Shown here in pieces: positions 8,461 through 20,100 of a stretch of DNA of 55,609 nucleotides; positions within the stretch are counted from its first letter, which is position 1; each line of letters starts with the position of its first letter. A program made the translations under genes and the position numbers. The DNA is from Deinococcus aquatilis DSM 23025. GTDB taxonomy: Bacteria > Deinococcota > Deinococci > Deinococcales > Deinococcaceae. The notes beneath the pieces are model-generated. The model was given only the letters and a program-made list of their open reading frames with translations, was not told the origin of the DNA and ran no database searches. The DNA is taken from positions 1 to 55,609 of the forward strand of contig NZ_KB899726.1 of assembly GCF_000378445.1 (NCBI RefSeq), given 5' to 3'.

Positions 8461-8520
8461 AGCCGGGCACGCCTGCCTGTCGCCGCGCCAATTTGTCTGG
8501 CGCGGCGTTTTCTTGTTTCT
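8420..8520 (+). promoter_or_regulatory. Putative cysteine-responsive attenuator upstream of cysS
   Basis: The perfect 10-bp stem CGCCGCGCCA (8481-8490) / TGGCGCGGCG (8498-8507), followed by TTTTCTT, is a strong intrinsic terminator about 45 bases before cysS. An upstream pair GCGTGCC (8420-8426) / GGCACGC (8466-8472) loops out the Cys codons. A competing antiterminator is not clear. TGCGG (8453-8457) with CCGCG (8483-8487), or GCGCG (8418-8422) with CGCGC (8484-8488), are short candidates. The terminator is seen directly; the switching model is inferred. Confidence 0.65.
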
Positions 8521-8553
8521 TCCTGTCTGTATTCCTACCCTACCGGAGCCACC

Positions 8554-10047
8554 ATGACGCAACCCCAAGCCAGTACCCCTGCCCACACGCCTGATCCCGA
8601 TATCTTCCTGTACGACACCATGCAGCGCCAGAAGGTGCGCTTTGTGCCCACCACAGCGGGCCGCGTGGGCATGTACCTCTGCGGGCCGACGGTCTACAGC
8701 GACGCGCATCTGGGGCACGCCAAAAAAGAAGTCGCCTTTGACGTGATTCGCCGCGCCCTGATGCACTTCGGCTACGTGGTGCGCTACGTGACCAACGTGA
8801 CCGATGTGGGCCACCTGCAAAATGACTCCGACGACGGCGAGGATAAATTGCTGGCCCGCGCCCGTCTGGAGCAACTGGAGCCGATGGAAGTGGCCGACAA
8901 GTATTTCTGGTCGTTCGTGAGCGATATGGACGCCCTGAACATCCTGAAGCCCAGCATCAACCCGCGTGCCACCGGGCATATCACCGAGCAGATCGCCCTG
9001 ATCGAAGAATTGATCGCGCGTGGTCACGCCTACGCCTCCAATGGCAGCGTTTATTTCGATGTTCGCAGTTGGCCCGACTACGGCAAATTGTCGGGCCGCA
9101 AACTGGACGATCAGGCGGAAGGCACGCGGGAAGACATCCGCACCGAAAAGCGTGATCCGCGTGATTTTGCCCTCTGGAAGCGGGCTGAGGCGGGCCACAT
9201 CATGCGCTGGGAATCGCCGTGGGGCGTGGGGTTTCCCGGCTGGCACATCGAATGCAGCGCCATGAGCCTGAAATATCTGGGCGAGGGCTTCGATATTCAC
9301 GGCGGCGGCCTCGACCTCCAGTTTCCTCACCATGAGGCCGAAATCGCGCAGTCGGAAGCGGCGGGGCACGCCTTTGCCCGTTACTGGATGCACAACAACA
9401 TGCTGACCATCAACGGCGAAAAAATGAGCAAGAGCAAGGGCAACTTCACGACCCTCAAAGACCTGCTCATGCAGCACGACCCGATGGTGATCCGCTACCT
9501 GCTGGTGTCCAGCCACTACCGCTCCATCACCGAATTCAGCGACGCGGCCTTTGAAGGCGCACGCAGTGGCTACCGCCGACTCAGCGAGGCCCTGCACGAA
9601 ATAGAGCGCCACCTGCCGACTGCTCCATCGGGCAACAACGCTGCGCTGGATGCGAACATTGCCGCCCACCGCAAAGCCTTCGAGGACGCCCTGCGCGATG
9701 ATTTCAATACGCCCAAAGCCATCGCCGCGCTGTTTGGCCTGACCACCGACATGAACGCGGCCATGAACCGTGGCCCTGTCGGTGCGGGTACGCTGAACGC
9801 CGCCCGCGAGGTCTACCGCACGTTGGGCGGCGGCGTGCTGGGGCTGTTCAGTGCCTCGTCGGGCACGCACTCGGCGCAGGCCGATGAAGCCCCTGTGGTG
9901 GACGCCCTGATGGAACTGGTGTTGCAGGCCCGCCAGAATTACCGCCTGAACAAGCAATACGCGCAGGCCGACGAACTTCGCCAGACGCTGACCCGTGTAG
10001 GCGTGACGGTAGAAGACACCAAAGACGGCCCCCGCTGGCGCAAATAA
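8554..10047 (+). CDS. cysS: Cysteinyl-tRNA synthetase
   Basis: This 497-residue class I aminoacyl-tRNA synthetase charges tRNA-Cys. Visible features are the first zinc ligand Cys43 in [10 protein letters not shown], the HIGH-equivalent HLGH at 53-56, the zinc site region WHIECS with Cys234, the following HHEAE, and KMSKS near residue 290. The C-terminal helical anticodon-binding region ends the protein. A GGAG Shine-Dalgarno site precedes ATG 8554. It is transcribed through the leader and terminator described above, so its supply is probably tied to charged tRNA-Cys. Confidence 0.96.
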   Translation: MTQPQASTPAHTPDPDIFLYDTMQRQKVRFVPTTAGRVGMYLCGPTVYSDAHLGHAKKEVAFDVIRRALMHFGYVVRYVTNVTDVGHLQNDSDDGEDKLLARARLEQLEPMEVADKYFWSFVSDMDALNILKPSINPRATGHITEQIALIEELIARGHAYASNGSVYFDVRSWPDYGKLSGRKLDDQAEGTREDIRTEKRDPRDFALWKRAEAGHIMRWESPWGVGFPGWHIECSAMSLKYLGEGFDIHGGGLDLQFPHHEAEIAQSEAAGHAFARYWMHNNMLTINGEKMSKSKGNFTTLKDLLMQHDPMVIRYLLVSSHYRSITEFSDAAFEGARSGYRRLSEALHEIERHLPTAPSGNNAALDANIAAHRKAFEDALRDDFNTPKAIAALFGLTTDMNAAMNRGPVGAGTLNAAREVYRTLGGGVLGLFSASSGTHSAQADEAPVVDALMELVLQARQNYRLNKQYAQADELRQTLTRVGVTVEDTKDGPRWRK

Positions 10048-10132
10048 GCAGATGCCGGGAGCAGGCTGCCGACCCCCGGCAACGTGAACCCGGTATCATC
10101 TTTCACTTCACCGCACAGCTGATCAGTGGGCG

Positions 10133-10138
10133 TACACT
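10133..10138 (+). promoter_or_regulatory. -10 box, leaderless promoter of the DUF697 gene
   Basis: TACACT is followed by 6 bases and then ATG 10145. Confidence 0.5.
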
Positions 10139-10144
10139 TTCCCT

Positions 10145-10726
<582 letters not shown>

Positions 10727-10754
10727 AGGTCAGTTGGTCTGATAGCTTTGCGGC

Positions 10755-11582
10755 ATGGATTTGCCTGCTCGCTGGTCTGAAGCCGACTGGGACGGCTCCT
10801 GGCTGGTCATTCCCGACCTGCACGGCCACGCCGCCCGCCTGAACACGGCCCTGAACTCAGTTCAGGACTTTCCCGCTTCTCGCCTTGTTTTTCTGGGCGA
10901 CCTGATCGACGATTCTCCACGCCGCCGACTGGCCCGCCGTGCGCCGCCTGCCCCCGGTATGGCCGACGATTCGCGCCGGATACTGGAAACGGTGCGGGCG
11001 TTGGTGGAATCTGGCCGCGCCGAAGTCTTGTTGGGCAACCATGAAGTGATGGCCGCTGCCACCGTGCTGGACGATCACCGCCCCCTGATGGACCTGTGGT
11101 GGAAGGTGGGGGGCCGGGAAGCTGCCGCGTCTTATGGCTGGGATGGCCGGAACAGCTCGCCTGCGCTGATGGCCGACCTGCGTTGGCTGCGCGACCATGC
11201 CCGGTTGTGGCTGGAGATTGGCCTGCCCGGCGAACAGGTGCTGCTTTCGCACGCCACGCGGCCCACGCCTAAACGCTACGCCAGCGGCCTGAAACGGGCA
11301 GGCGACCTGCTGCCCAGCGACGGAGAAGACGATGTGGTGTGGTTCCCACTGGGCCTTGACAGCGACAACGGCGCACGCCTGAACTCTTTGCCCCTGCTGC
11401 CGCCCGGATTTGTGGCTAGCCTGCACGGGCACATGGAAACGCCGGGTCTGTGGACACTGCTGGACAGAGAAGACAATCCGGCCTATCAACTGGATGTGGC
11501 TCCGCAGCGGCACACGCTGGCGCTGATGGAGGTCAGCGCAGAGGGCCAACTGACGCCGCATCTGGCCGCCATTCAGGAGTGA
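10755..11582 (+). CDS. Calcineurin-like metallophosphoesterase
   Basis: The 275-residue protein has divergent phosphoesterase motifs: PDLHGH (20-25) replaces GDxHG, GDLIDD (48-53) replaces GDxxDRG, GNHE is at 94-97, and SLHGHMETP comes near the end. The metal-binding Asp and His residues are retained, so it should be active, but the missing DRG argues against a standard protein phosphatase. TAGCTT (10743-10748) lies 6 bases before ATG as a leaderless promoter. The substrate is unknown. The glyS T-box starts about 75 bases after its stop. Confidence 0.8.
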   Translation: MDLPARWSEADWDGSWLVIPDLHGHAARLNTALNSVQDFPASRLVFLGDLIDDSPRRRLARRAPPAPGMADDSRRILETVRALVESGRAEVLLGNHEVMAAATVLDDHRPLMDLWWKVGGREAAASYGWDGRNSSPALMADLRWLRDHARLWLEIGLPGEQVLLSHATRPTPKRYASGLKRAGDLLPSDGEDDVVWFPLGLDSDNGARLNSLPLLPPGFVASLHGHMETPGLWTLLDREDNPAYQLDVAPQRHTLALMEVSAEGQLTPHLAAIQE

Positions 11583-11623
11583 CCGCCACTTCTGGCCCCT
11601 GACCCCGGCAACAGAACTTGGGC

Positions 11624-11652
11624 TTGACCCGGTGCGGGCCGTGGCGCAGACT
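11624..11652 (+). promoter_or_regulatory. Promoter of the glyS leader
   Basis: TTGACC (11624-11629) is a good -35. After 17 bases comes CAGACT (11647-11652), a weak -10. Transcription from about 11659 would yield the full T-box leader. Confidence 0.45.
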
Positions 11653-11658
11653 GTGTGC

Positions 11659-11900
11659 AGCGTCGATCCGCAGAAGTAGCGGCACAAGACCCCAAGAGCG
11701 AGCCTGTGGCGGTGAGAGTCAGGCGGGAAGTCGGGCCGTGAAGGGCAGCGGGGAGCGCGGGCGAGATGGTGGCCCGACAACATGTTTCAGAGTGCCCCGG
11801 CAGCGTTTCGGGGAACTGGGGTGGAACCGCGCACAGGCCCAAGCAGGCCGTTTATGCGCCCCCAGGCGAGCCATTCGCCGGGGCGTGTTCTTTTTTGTTG
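11659..11900 (+). promoter_or_regulatory. Glycine T-box riboswitch upstream of glyS
   Basis: The T-box core GGGTGGAACCGCG is present at 11819-11831. The antiterminator is textbook: CTGGGG (11816-11821) pairs with CCCCAG (11860-11865), leaving the TGGAACC bulge that binds the tRNA acceptor end, and GCGC (11828-11832 region) pairs with GCGC (11856-11859). The competing terminator pairs the GCCCC..GGCGA arm (from 11858) with TCGCCGGGGC (11875-11884), followed by a T-run ending at 11896. The likely specifier GGC at 11744-11746 (context GAAGGGCA) reads Gly. Uncharged tRNA-Gly should turn glyS on. T-boxes in Deinococci are known. Confidence 0.88.
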
Positions 11901-11928
11901 CCCCGGCGGGCGGCCAACAGGAGAGAAC

Positions 11929-13452
<1,524 letters not shown>

Positions 13453-13470
13453 ACGTTTCTCAGTAAATTA

Positions 13471-13500
13471 TTCCCCTGCCTAGCGCGGGGGATTTTTATT
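13471..13500 (+). terminator. Weak terminator after glyS
   Basis: TCCCC (13472-13476) pairs with GGGGA (13488-13492) and is followed by five Ts. The stem is short, with an 11-base loop that can pair further. Confidence 0.45.
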
Positions 13501-13553
13501 GCCTACTCCCCCGCCGTTCCTTCATCCTGACATTCCGCCCCCATTCCGTCCCT

Positions 13554-13559
13554 TACGCT
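13554..13559 (+). promoter_or_regulatory. -10 box, leaderless promoter of ldh
   Basis: TACGCT is followed by 6 bases and then ATG 13566. Confidence 0.5.
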
Positions 13560-13565
13560 GGCCGC

Positions 13566-14474
13566 ATGACAAAAGTGGGCATGGTCGGAGCGGGCATGGT
13601 AGGCAGCGCGGCAGGATTTGCGCTGGTGCTGCGGGGCAGTTGCACCGAACTGGTGCTGGTCGATAAGGATGCGGCGCGGGCGCAGGCCGAAGCGCAGGAC
13701 ATCTCGCACGCCACACCGGTCAGCCATCCGGTGCGGGTCAGCAGCGGCGATTTTGGGGCTCTGGCCGGGGCCAGCGTGGTCATTCTGACAGCGGGCGCGA
13801 ACCAGAAACCCGGCGAAGACCGCCTGAGCCTGCTGAAACGCAACGCCGATATTTTCCGCGAACTCGTGCCGCAGATTGCACAGGCCGCGCCGGACGCGGT
13901 GCTGTTGGTGGCGACCAATCCAGTCGACCTGATGACGGCTCTGACAGCCAAACTCGCGCCCGGTCAGCCGGTGGTGGGGTCGGGTACGGTGCTGGACAGC
14001 GCCCGTTTCCGTGCCCTGATCGCCGCTAAAGTGGGTGTGGCCCCGCAACACGTTCACGCCTCGGTGCTGGGCGAACATGGAGACTCCGAGGTGTTGGGCT
14101 GGAGCAGCGCCAGCGTGGGCGGCGTGCCTCTGGCGCAGGTGATCGACCTGACCGACGAGATCAGGCAGGAGATAGAGGAGGGCACACGCGGCGCGGCGGC
14201 CCAGATCATCGCCGGAAAACACGCCACCAATTACGGCGTCGGCGCGGCGCTGGCCCTGATTACCGAAGCTGTATTGAAAGATCGCCGCGCCGTACTGACC
14301 GTCAGTGGGCCGTCGCCGTATGGCCCTTACCTCAGCCTGCCTCGTGTGGTGGGCGCGGGCGGGATCGGGGCCACCCTGACGCCCGATCTGTCGGCGCAGG
14401 AAGAGGCTGCACTGGAACGGAGCGCCAATGTATTGATCAAAGCGGCGCAGGAGCTACCGGAACTCTCGGCCTGA
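13566..14474 (+). CDS. ldh: L-lactate dehydrogenase
   Basis: This 302-residue NAD-dependent enzyme interconverts pyruvate and L-lactate in the cytosol. The NAD-binding GAGMVGS is at 8-14. The substrate-specificity loop reads ANQKPGEDR with Gln80, the residue that marks lactate rather than malate dehydrogenases. The catalytic His171 lies in GEHGDSE, and NPVDLMT is the usual loop. It has its own leaderless promoter. It ends 14 bases before the convergent alpha/beta hydrolase. Confidence 0.94.
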   Translation: MTKVGMVGAGMVGSAAGFALVLRGSCTELVLVDKDAARAQAEAQDISHATPVSHPVRVSSGDFGALAGASVVILTAGANQKPGEDRLSLLKRNADIFRELVPQIAQAAPDAVLLVATNPVDLMTALTAKLAPGQPVVGSGTVLDSARFRALIAAKVGVAPQHVHASVLGEHGDSEVLGWSSASVGGVPLAQVIDLTDEIRQEIEEGTRGAAAQIIAGKHATNYGVGAALALITEAVLKDRRAVLTVSGPSPYGPYLSLPRVVGAGGIGATLTPDLSAQEEAALERSANVLIKAAQELPELSA

Positions 14475-14488
14475 TTCAGAGCGGGCGG

Positions 14489-16024
14489 TCAGAGAGTCGG
14501 AGGCGGTGTGGGTTGCGCGGCTGTGGCTGGCCCCGTGATTCCGCGCATCCAGTCCAGCGTCCAGCGGGCCACCTGATCGCTTTTAGCCACCGTGATGTCC
14601 AGATGGCTGGCCCCCGGCAGCGTATGTGTGGTCACGGTGGCGCGGGTAAAAGCGGCGTAGCGGCGATAGTCGTTTTCGGTGGTGATGCCGTTCTGGGCGG
14701 CGATACCCAGAATCGGTGTGGACACGGCGCGGGTGTGCCAGACGCGCAGGGTGGCCGCAAAGGGCGTGCCCACCGTGTCCAGCTGTGCCGCGCCCACATC
14801 CACGCTCAGGCGCATGGGAAAGTACCACTCGGCGTAATCGCTGACCGGATTCGAAAAACGCCTCACGAAATCCAGCGGATCGGTCATGGCATCGGCGTCG
14901 GTCTGCCATCCCACCGGGCGGCTGCGGTCGGCTGGCCCAAGCACGAATTGGCTGTTTTCGGCGGCTCCCAGCAGGCGCGGCAGCGGGTTGGAAATGACGG
15001 CTGCGTTGGTGGCCTGCCCCGTTCTGAGCGTCAGGAAGGGCAGCAGTGCATATTGCCGCTCCAGTTGCGAGAGGCCCGCCGCAAGATTCGTGGCGGCGTA
15101 GGAAACCAGGCCCCCTGCCGGAGCCAGAGCACCGGGATCGGTGGCTGCCAGGCGGGCCTGAGCCACGGCGCGGCTGGCATAGGTCGGATTGAAAATCACG
15201 CTGTTGACGTAAGGAATCTCGTCCAGTCGGTTGATTCCCGGTACGTAGCCCAGTCGCCCCACGCCGCCGTTCTGATACTGGTTCCAGGAAATCGGGTCGG
15301 AGGTGGTGTTGCCCGGTGCGCCGTCCAGCATGATCAGGCCGCGCACGTCCTTGAATCCGATCTGATCGTCGGGTGTCGGAGCCGCGCCGAAGGGGGTATT
15401 GCCGAAATCGTACCCGGCATACAGCCCCGTGAGGGTGCCGCCCAGCGAATGCCCGCCGATGAAAACGTTCGGCGTCAGCGTGCGGGCCTCGCGCACTGCC
15501 TCGCGCCAGTCGCGCAGGGTGGTATCCAGCCCCCAGTCTTTCATAAAGGTGACGCTGGAGGCTGGACGTGCGGGAATGCCCTGCTGCACGATGCGCACCA
15601 GTTCGGCAGGGTCGGCCGCCGCGATGGCCGCGCCGGATTCCAGCAGATTGGAGCGGCGGTCTACGGCCCAGACGGCCATCCCCGGATCAAGAGCCACGAT
15701 TTGCCGTGCCAGACGGTCAAAACTTCCCGCACCACCCAGGAATCCCGGCATCAGCAGCAGCACGGCATTCGGTTTCGCCAACCCGTAGCGCACGGTGATG
15801 CTGGCATTCAGGTCGGCGGGTGTGCCCGGCACCACCTCACCGGGACGCACGATCCGTACGGCACGAACGGCGTCCAGCGCGGCCTCGGTAGGGGAGACGG
15901 AGGCCTGAGCCTGTGCCGCAGCCGACCCGGCGCAGATCAGGCAGGCGGCGAGACCCAATTTGGGGAGCAGACTGGATTTTGAACCCAGCTTAGGTTTTGA
16001 ATTGGTACGCCCTGAGAAAAACAT
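14489..16024 (-). CDS. Secreted alpha/beta hydrolase
   Basis: The protein has about 511 residues with a long signal peptide (basic start, hydrophobic LGLAACLICAGSAAAQAQA, cleavage near residue 41). The nucleophile elbow GHSLGG is at about 191-196, with Ser near 193. GFLGGAG near 94-100 looks like the oxyanion-hole loop. A late GASHLDI supplies the probable catalytic His. It is likely an extracellular or envelope esterase, lipase or peptidase. The start is ATG 16024, with GTG directly before it as an alternative. The large cap insertion between the motifs makes it longer than typical hydrolases of ~300 residues. The substrate is unknown. Confidence 0.82.
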   Translation of the reverse strand: MFFSGRTNSKPKLGSKSSLLPKLGLAACLICAGSAAAQAQASVSPTEAALDAVRAVRIVRPGEVVPGTPADLNASITVRYGLAKPNAVLLLMPGFLGGAGSFDRLARQIVALDPGMAVWAVDRRSNLLESGAAIAAADPAELVRIVQQGIPARPASSVTFMKDWGLDTTLRDWREAVREARTLTPNVFIGGHSLGGTLTGLYAGYDFGNTPFGAAPTPDDQIGFKDVRGLIMLDGAPGNTTSDPISWNQYQNGGVGRLGYVPGINRLDEIPYVNSVIFNPTYASRAVAQARLAATDPGALAPAGGLVSYAATNLAAGLSQLERQYALLPFLTLRTGQATNAAVISNPLPRLLGAAENSQFVLGPADRSRPVGWQTDADAMTDPLDFVRRFSNPVSDYAEWYFPMRLSVDVGAAQLDTVGTPFAATLRVWHTRAVSTPILGIAAQNGITTENDYRRYAAFTRATVTTHTLPGASHLDITVAKSDQVARWTLDWMRGITGPATAAQPTPPPTL

Positions 16025-16112
16025 CACACTTCATCGTGAGGCTACGGGGTCAGGTTGACCGTACCTCCACTGACATCTTGCCTAGATCAAGCCTGAAGCT
16101 GGCTCTCACCCC

Positions 16113-16952
16113 TCAGTTTTCGCGCTTCGGCAGAGTTTCTTCGCTGAGGCTGTATTTGTCTTTCAGGTAGCGCCCGTGGGCTTCCAGTTTGCGCTGGCCC
16201 TGTCCTGCCCGCTCGGTACTCACGGCCCGCATTCGTCGCTCGATGTGCCCGAGTTGCATCAGCAGTTCCAGATCGGCGGCAGCGGTGGGCGGCGCGGCGC
16301 GGTAAACGCTCAGGAGGTCGGGCAGGTCGCGGCGTGCAGCCTGCTGGGCGTCGTAGGTATCGCGGCCCAACGCCTGATCGTGGGCGGTGACGCGCAGGGC
16401 GTCGCGGGTGGCGATGGCGGTGGCGTGCAGTGCGGCGCGGGCGGGGGCGGGCAGCGTGCGCTCATGCAGGCGCAGGGTTGCCAGCAGCGCGGCCTCGTCG
16501 TGGGCGGCGGCTCCGGCCAGATCGAGCGTCACGGGCAGGGCGGCCTCCTCTGGAACACGTAAAATCTGACGGGCGCGGCGGGCCGTCCAGTACACCCCGA
16601 AGGCCGCCGCCGCCAGCGTGAAGGCCAGCAAAATCCCGGCCACATCGCTACCCGACGCCGTACCGACGCCCAGCAGGAACAGCAGTGGCCCCACCAGCAA
16701 CGCCCCCAGCAGGCCCAACACGATCAGCGCCAGCAGCCCCAGCATGCGCCGTACCAGGCTTCCGGCGCGGCGGGCGCGGCTGACCGTCTCGGCAGCAGAA
16801 CCAGCGGGCGCAGGCAACCAGGGATCGCGCCCACCCGTCATCATCAGACCTGATGCGGTGGGTAAACGCTGTGCAGGACGAATCAGATACCGCACCACAC
16901 GGGAGCCGGTGCGGGCAACAGTGAAAATGGTGGCAGCGTTCAAGTCCGGCAT
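16113..16952 (-). CDS. Membrane protein of unknown function with two TM helices
   Basis: This 279-residue protein has a basic ~65-residue N-terminal part, two adjacent hydrophobic helices (LLALIVLGLLGALLVGPLLFL and the following GILLAFTLAAAAFGVYW), and an Ala-rich helical cytoplasmic domain containing probable coiled coils. I recognise no family motif. TACTTT (16960-16965) lies 7 bases before ATG, giving a leaderless start. It is divergent from the SNF2 helicase gene. Confidence 0.7.
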   Translation of the reverse strand: MPDLNAATIFTVARTGSRVVRYLIRPAQRLPTASGLMMTGGRDPWLPAPAGSAAETVSRARRAGSLVRRMLGLLALIVLGLLGALLVGPLLFLLGVGTASGSDVAGILLAFTLAAAAFGVYWTARRARQILRVPEEAALPVTLDLAGAAAHDEAALLATLRLHERTLPAPARAALHATAIATRDALRVTAHDQALGRDTYDAQQAARRDLPDLLSVYRAAPPTAAADLELLMQLGHIERRMRAVSTERAGQGQRKLEAHGRYLKDKYSLSEETLPKREN

Positions 16953-17126
16953 ATGTTCTAAAGTACGCGCCCAGTGTCTGAAAAGTTGCCGCCTGGCTTA
17001 CGAAGCTGGGCCGGGGACCTTGAGAGATGGGCCATGAATCCCAAAGACCTTGGTCAGTCGGGGCCTCCTTTCCCCAAAAGGAAGCAAGATAAGCAGTTGC
17101 TATCCCGGCATGCGCTAGACTTCAGG

Positions 17127-17156
17127 ATGTGTTTGTTCTTGCTGCTTGCCGTGTAG
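17127..17156 (+). CDS. Possible leaderless micro-ORF (MCLFLLLAV) before the helicase
   Basis: TAGACT (17116-17121) lies 5 bases before this ATG, the same promoter geometry as real leaderless genes here. The 9-residue peptide ends 28 bases before the helicase GTG. It may be a regulatory uORF or simply the 5' end of the helicase mRNA. No terminator follows it. Confidence 0.35.
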   Translation: MCLFLLLAV

Positions 17157-17184
17157 ACCGACGCCCGCTGGTCAGGGAATCTTC

Positions 17185-20100
17185 GTGAAGCTCAGTCGTC
17201 TGCCGCCGGGGTTTGGGTTGGATACGGCGGCGCAGGCTCTCGCGCTGCGGCAAGAAGCCGTGTCGGACGTGGTGCGGGAGTGGACAGATGCGGGCTGGAA
17301 GGCCACCGCGACCGTCCGTGACGGCGGCACCGACTTTCAGGCGATGGCCGAACTGACGCCGCCGCCCGACCCGGTGCTGCGCTCCACGTCGTGTACCTGT
17401 GGGCGCTACCGCTGCCGTCATGTGGCGGCGCTGGTGCTGTCTGCCGATCCGCCTGATCTGCCGCGCCCGGCTCTGAGGTCTGGAACGGGAGCGGCTGCGG
17501 GCACAGGCGAGGGGGGGCCAGCCAGCCTTCCACCTGTAGAAAGTCTGGATGCCCGCGCCCAGCAGTGGCTTGCCAGTTTCGATGAGAAGAAATCGGGTGG
17601 GCGGGGGCGGCAATACGAGTTGCGCTACGTGCTGCGGATCATGCCCGTGACCTCTCAGGGTGGTCCCGGCAGTATTCGGCGCGTGGCGGTGGGCGTCATG
17701 CGCGTGCCGGTGCGCGGCGACGTGGCCGAGGTGCGGTCTGCCGAGCATTACAGCCTGCCGCGTAATCTGTCGGCGGCTCCAGCCTTTGCCCGCCGCGACG
17801 CCGACCTGCTGCGCCTGCTGGAAGTGGCTGCCACCGCCGCCCACCTGCCGGGCCGCTGGGACGAAACCCTGCACGCACTGGGCGACCATCCGGCCACCGA
17901 CCTGCTGGTCGAACTGATGCTGGATTCGGGCCGTCTGTGCTGGGAAACCGCCGACGCCGTGCTGCACCGGGGCGAAGCGGTACAGGGCATGCCCGGCTGG
18001 GCCACCGACGAACGCGGCATGCAGTTTCCGACCCTGACGGTGGAAGGCGTGGCGGGCGGCGTGGTGCTGCCTCTGCCCCGTCCCTGGCTGGTGCGCCCCA
18101 CAGAGTCGGAACTGGTGCGCGTGACCACCCACACCCCGCCCGAACAGGTGGCCCGCTTTCTGGCTGGCCCCACCGTGTCGCCTGCACAGGCAGCGGCGCT
18201 GGCCCACGCCATCACGGCGGCGGGTGCGCCCCTGCCTGTGCCGCAAACCGTGCAGGTGCGCGAAGAACGCCTGCCTTTTACGCCTCAACTGCACCTGATG
18301 GGCCGCACCGTGACCATTCCCACCTACGAACGCTGGACGATGGTGATGCGTACCGAAACCTTCCCGCTGGCCGAGCTGCGCCCCGCTTACGGCGGCCTGC
18401 CGATCCCGCAGGAGGTGGCCGCGCCGCCCGTGGTGCGTGGCCGGGAAACTGCCCGCGACGTGTCTACTCTTCCTGTACCCACCGTGTACCGCGACGGCAT
18501 CCTGACCCGCGTGCCCCGCGATCCCACCGCCGAGAAGCAGGCCACCCGCGCCCTGTCCCGCGCGGGTTTTGCCACCATGCAGGACGTATACGGCGAAGAA
18601 TATGCCGTACCCAGAGAGCTGCGCGACCTGCTGACGCTGGGCGACGATGAATCTTGGCTGGAATTTATGCGGGAAGGCCGCACCGATCTGGAAGCGCGGG
18701 GCTTTACCATCCATGTTCACCCTGATTTTCCGCTGGCAGTGGCCGAAATCAGCGATTGGTACGGTGAAACGGAAGAGGGCGGCGGCAACGGCTGGTTTAC
18801 GCTGGACCTGGGCATTGTCGTGGACGGCGAGCGCGTGAGCCTGATTCCCGTACTGGCCGACTTGATTGCCCGCCAACCCGACCTCTTTACAGTCGAGGCC
18901 CTCAACGCCCTGAAGGACGACGAAACCATCTACGCCGCGCTGGGCGATGGTCGCCGCGTGGCGCTGCCTGCCGGACGGGTGCGGGCCATCCTCAGTGTGC
19001 TGGTGGAACTGAACCTGCGCGACATTCCCGATGGCCCGCTGCGGTTGCCGCTGCTGGACGCCGCCCGTCTTGCCCAACTGGAGGGGGCGCTACAGGCCCG
19101 CTGGGTGGGGGCAGAACGCCTGCTGGAGCTGGGGCGCAAGCTGCGGGACTTTGGCGGGATTCAGCCTGTAGAGCCGCCCGCTGGCCTGAATGCCGAGTTG
19201 CGGCCCTACCAGTTGCAGGGGCTGGCGTGGCTGCAATTCCTGCGCGAATACGAGCTGGGCGGCATTCTGGCCGACGACATGGGGCTGGGCAAAGCGCAAC
19301 CGCTGGACGCCGACGTGCTGACGCCGCTGGGTTGGCGCAAAATGGGCCAATTGCAGGTCGGAGATTACGTGGTGGGCCGGGATGGATTGCCCACCCAGAT
19401 TGTGGGCGTGTATCCGCAGGGCGTGCGCCCGATCTACCGCGTGACCCTGACCGATGGAGCCAGCGTGGAAGTAGACACCGATCACCTCTGGGCGGTGAAT
19501 ACCCCGGTCAGAAAACGGCGCGGTACAGCAGAGCGCGTCCTGACCACCGATCAGATCAGGGCCGACCTGACCGACGCTGCCGGAAACTTAAAACATTACC
19601 TGCCGATGGTGGCCCCGGTGCAATTTGCGCCGCGTGCCCTGCCCATCGACCCTTATACACTGGGAGCCTTGCTGGGCGACGGGAATATGACCCACGGCAT
19701 CGGGATCACCAGTGAAGATGAGTTGGTGGGAGCTTTGGCCCTCCCGGAGCCTGTGTATGCCCAACATGCCTCCCGCCTGACCCAGAAAGTCAGCACCTAC
19801 CGCTTGGTCACGGCGGGACGGTGGACGCCCAACCCGCTCAAGGACTCACTCAAATCTCTGGGCCTTCACGGGTCTACCGGGCACCATAAATTCATTCCGC
19901 CCGATTACCTGCTGGGCAGTGCCGAACAGCGTCTGGCCTTACTGCAAGGGCTGCTGGATACCGATGGACATGCTGGAGTCGTGGTGGAATATGTCAGCGT
20001 CTCGGAGGCGTTGGCGGGGGGCGTGGTGGAATTGGTGCAGTCGCTGGGCGGTACGGCCCGCATTCGGCAAAAGTCCACTGCTCACACCTATTTGGGAGAA

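Noticed and set aside
8305..9957. 550-codon minus-strand ORF over cysS
   Set aside because: Shadow of cysS caused by high GC at third codon positions; it has no recognisable motif.
16974..17156. Possible 60-residue gene before the helicase
   Set aside because: No ribosome site or -10 at its start and no coding pattern; only its last 10 codons coincide with a plausible leaderless micro-ORF.
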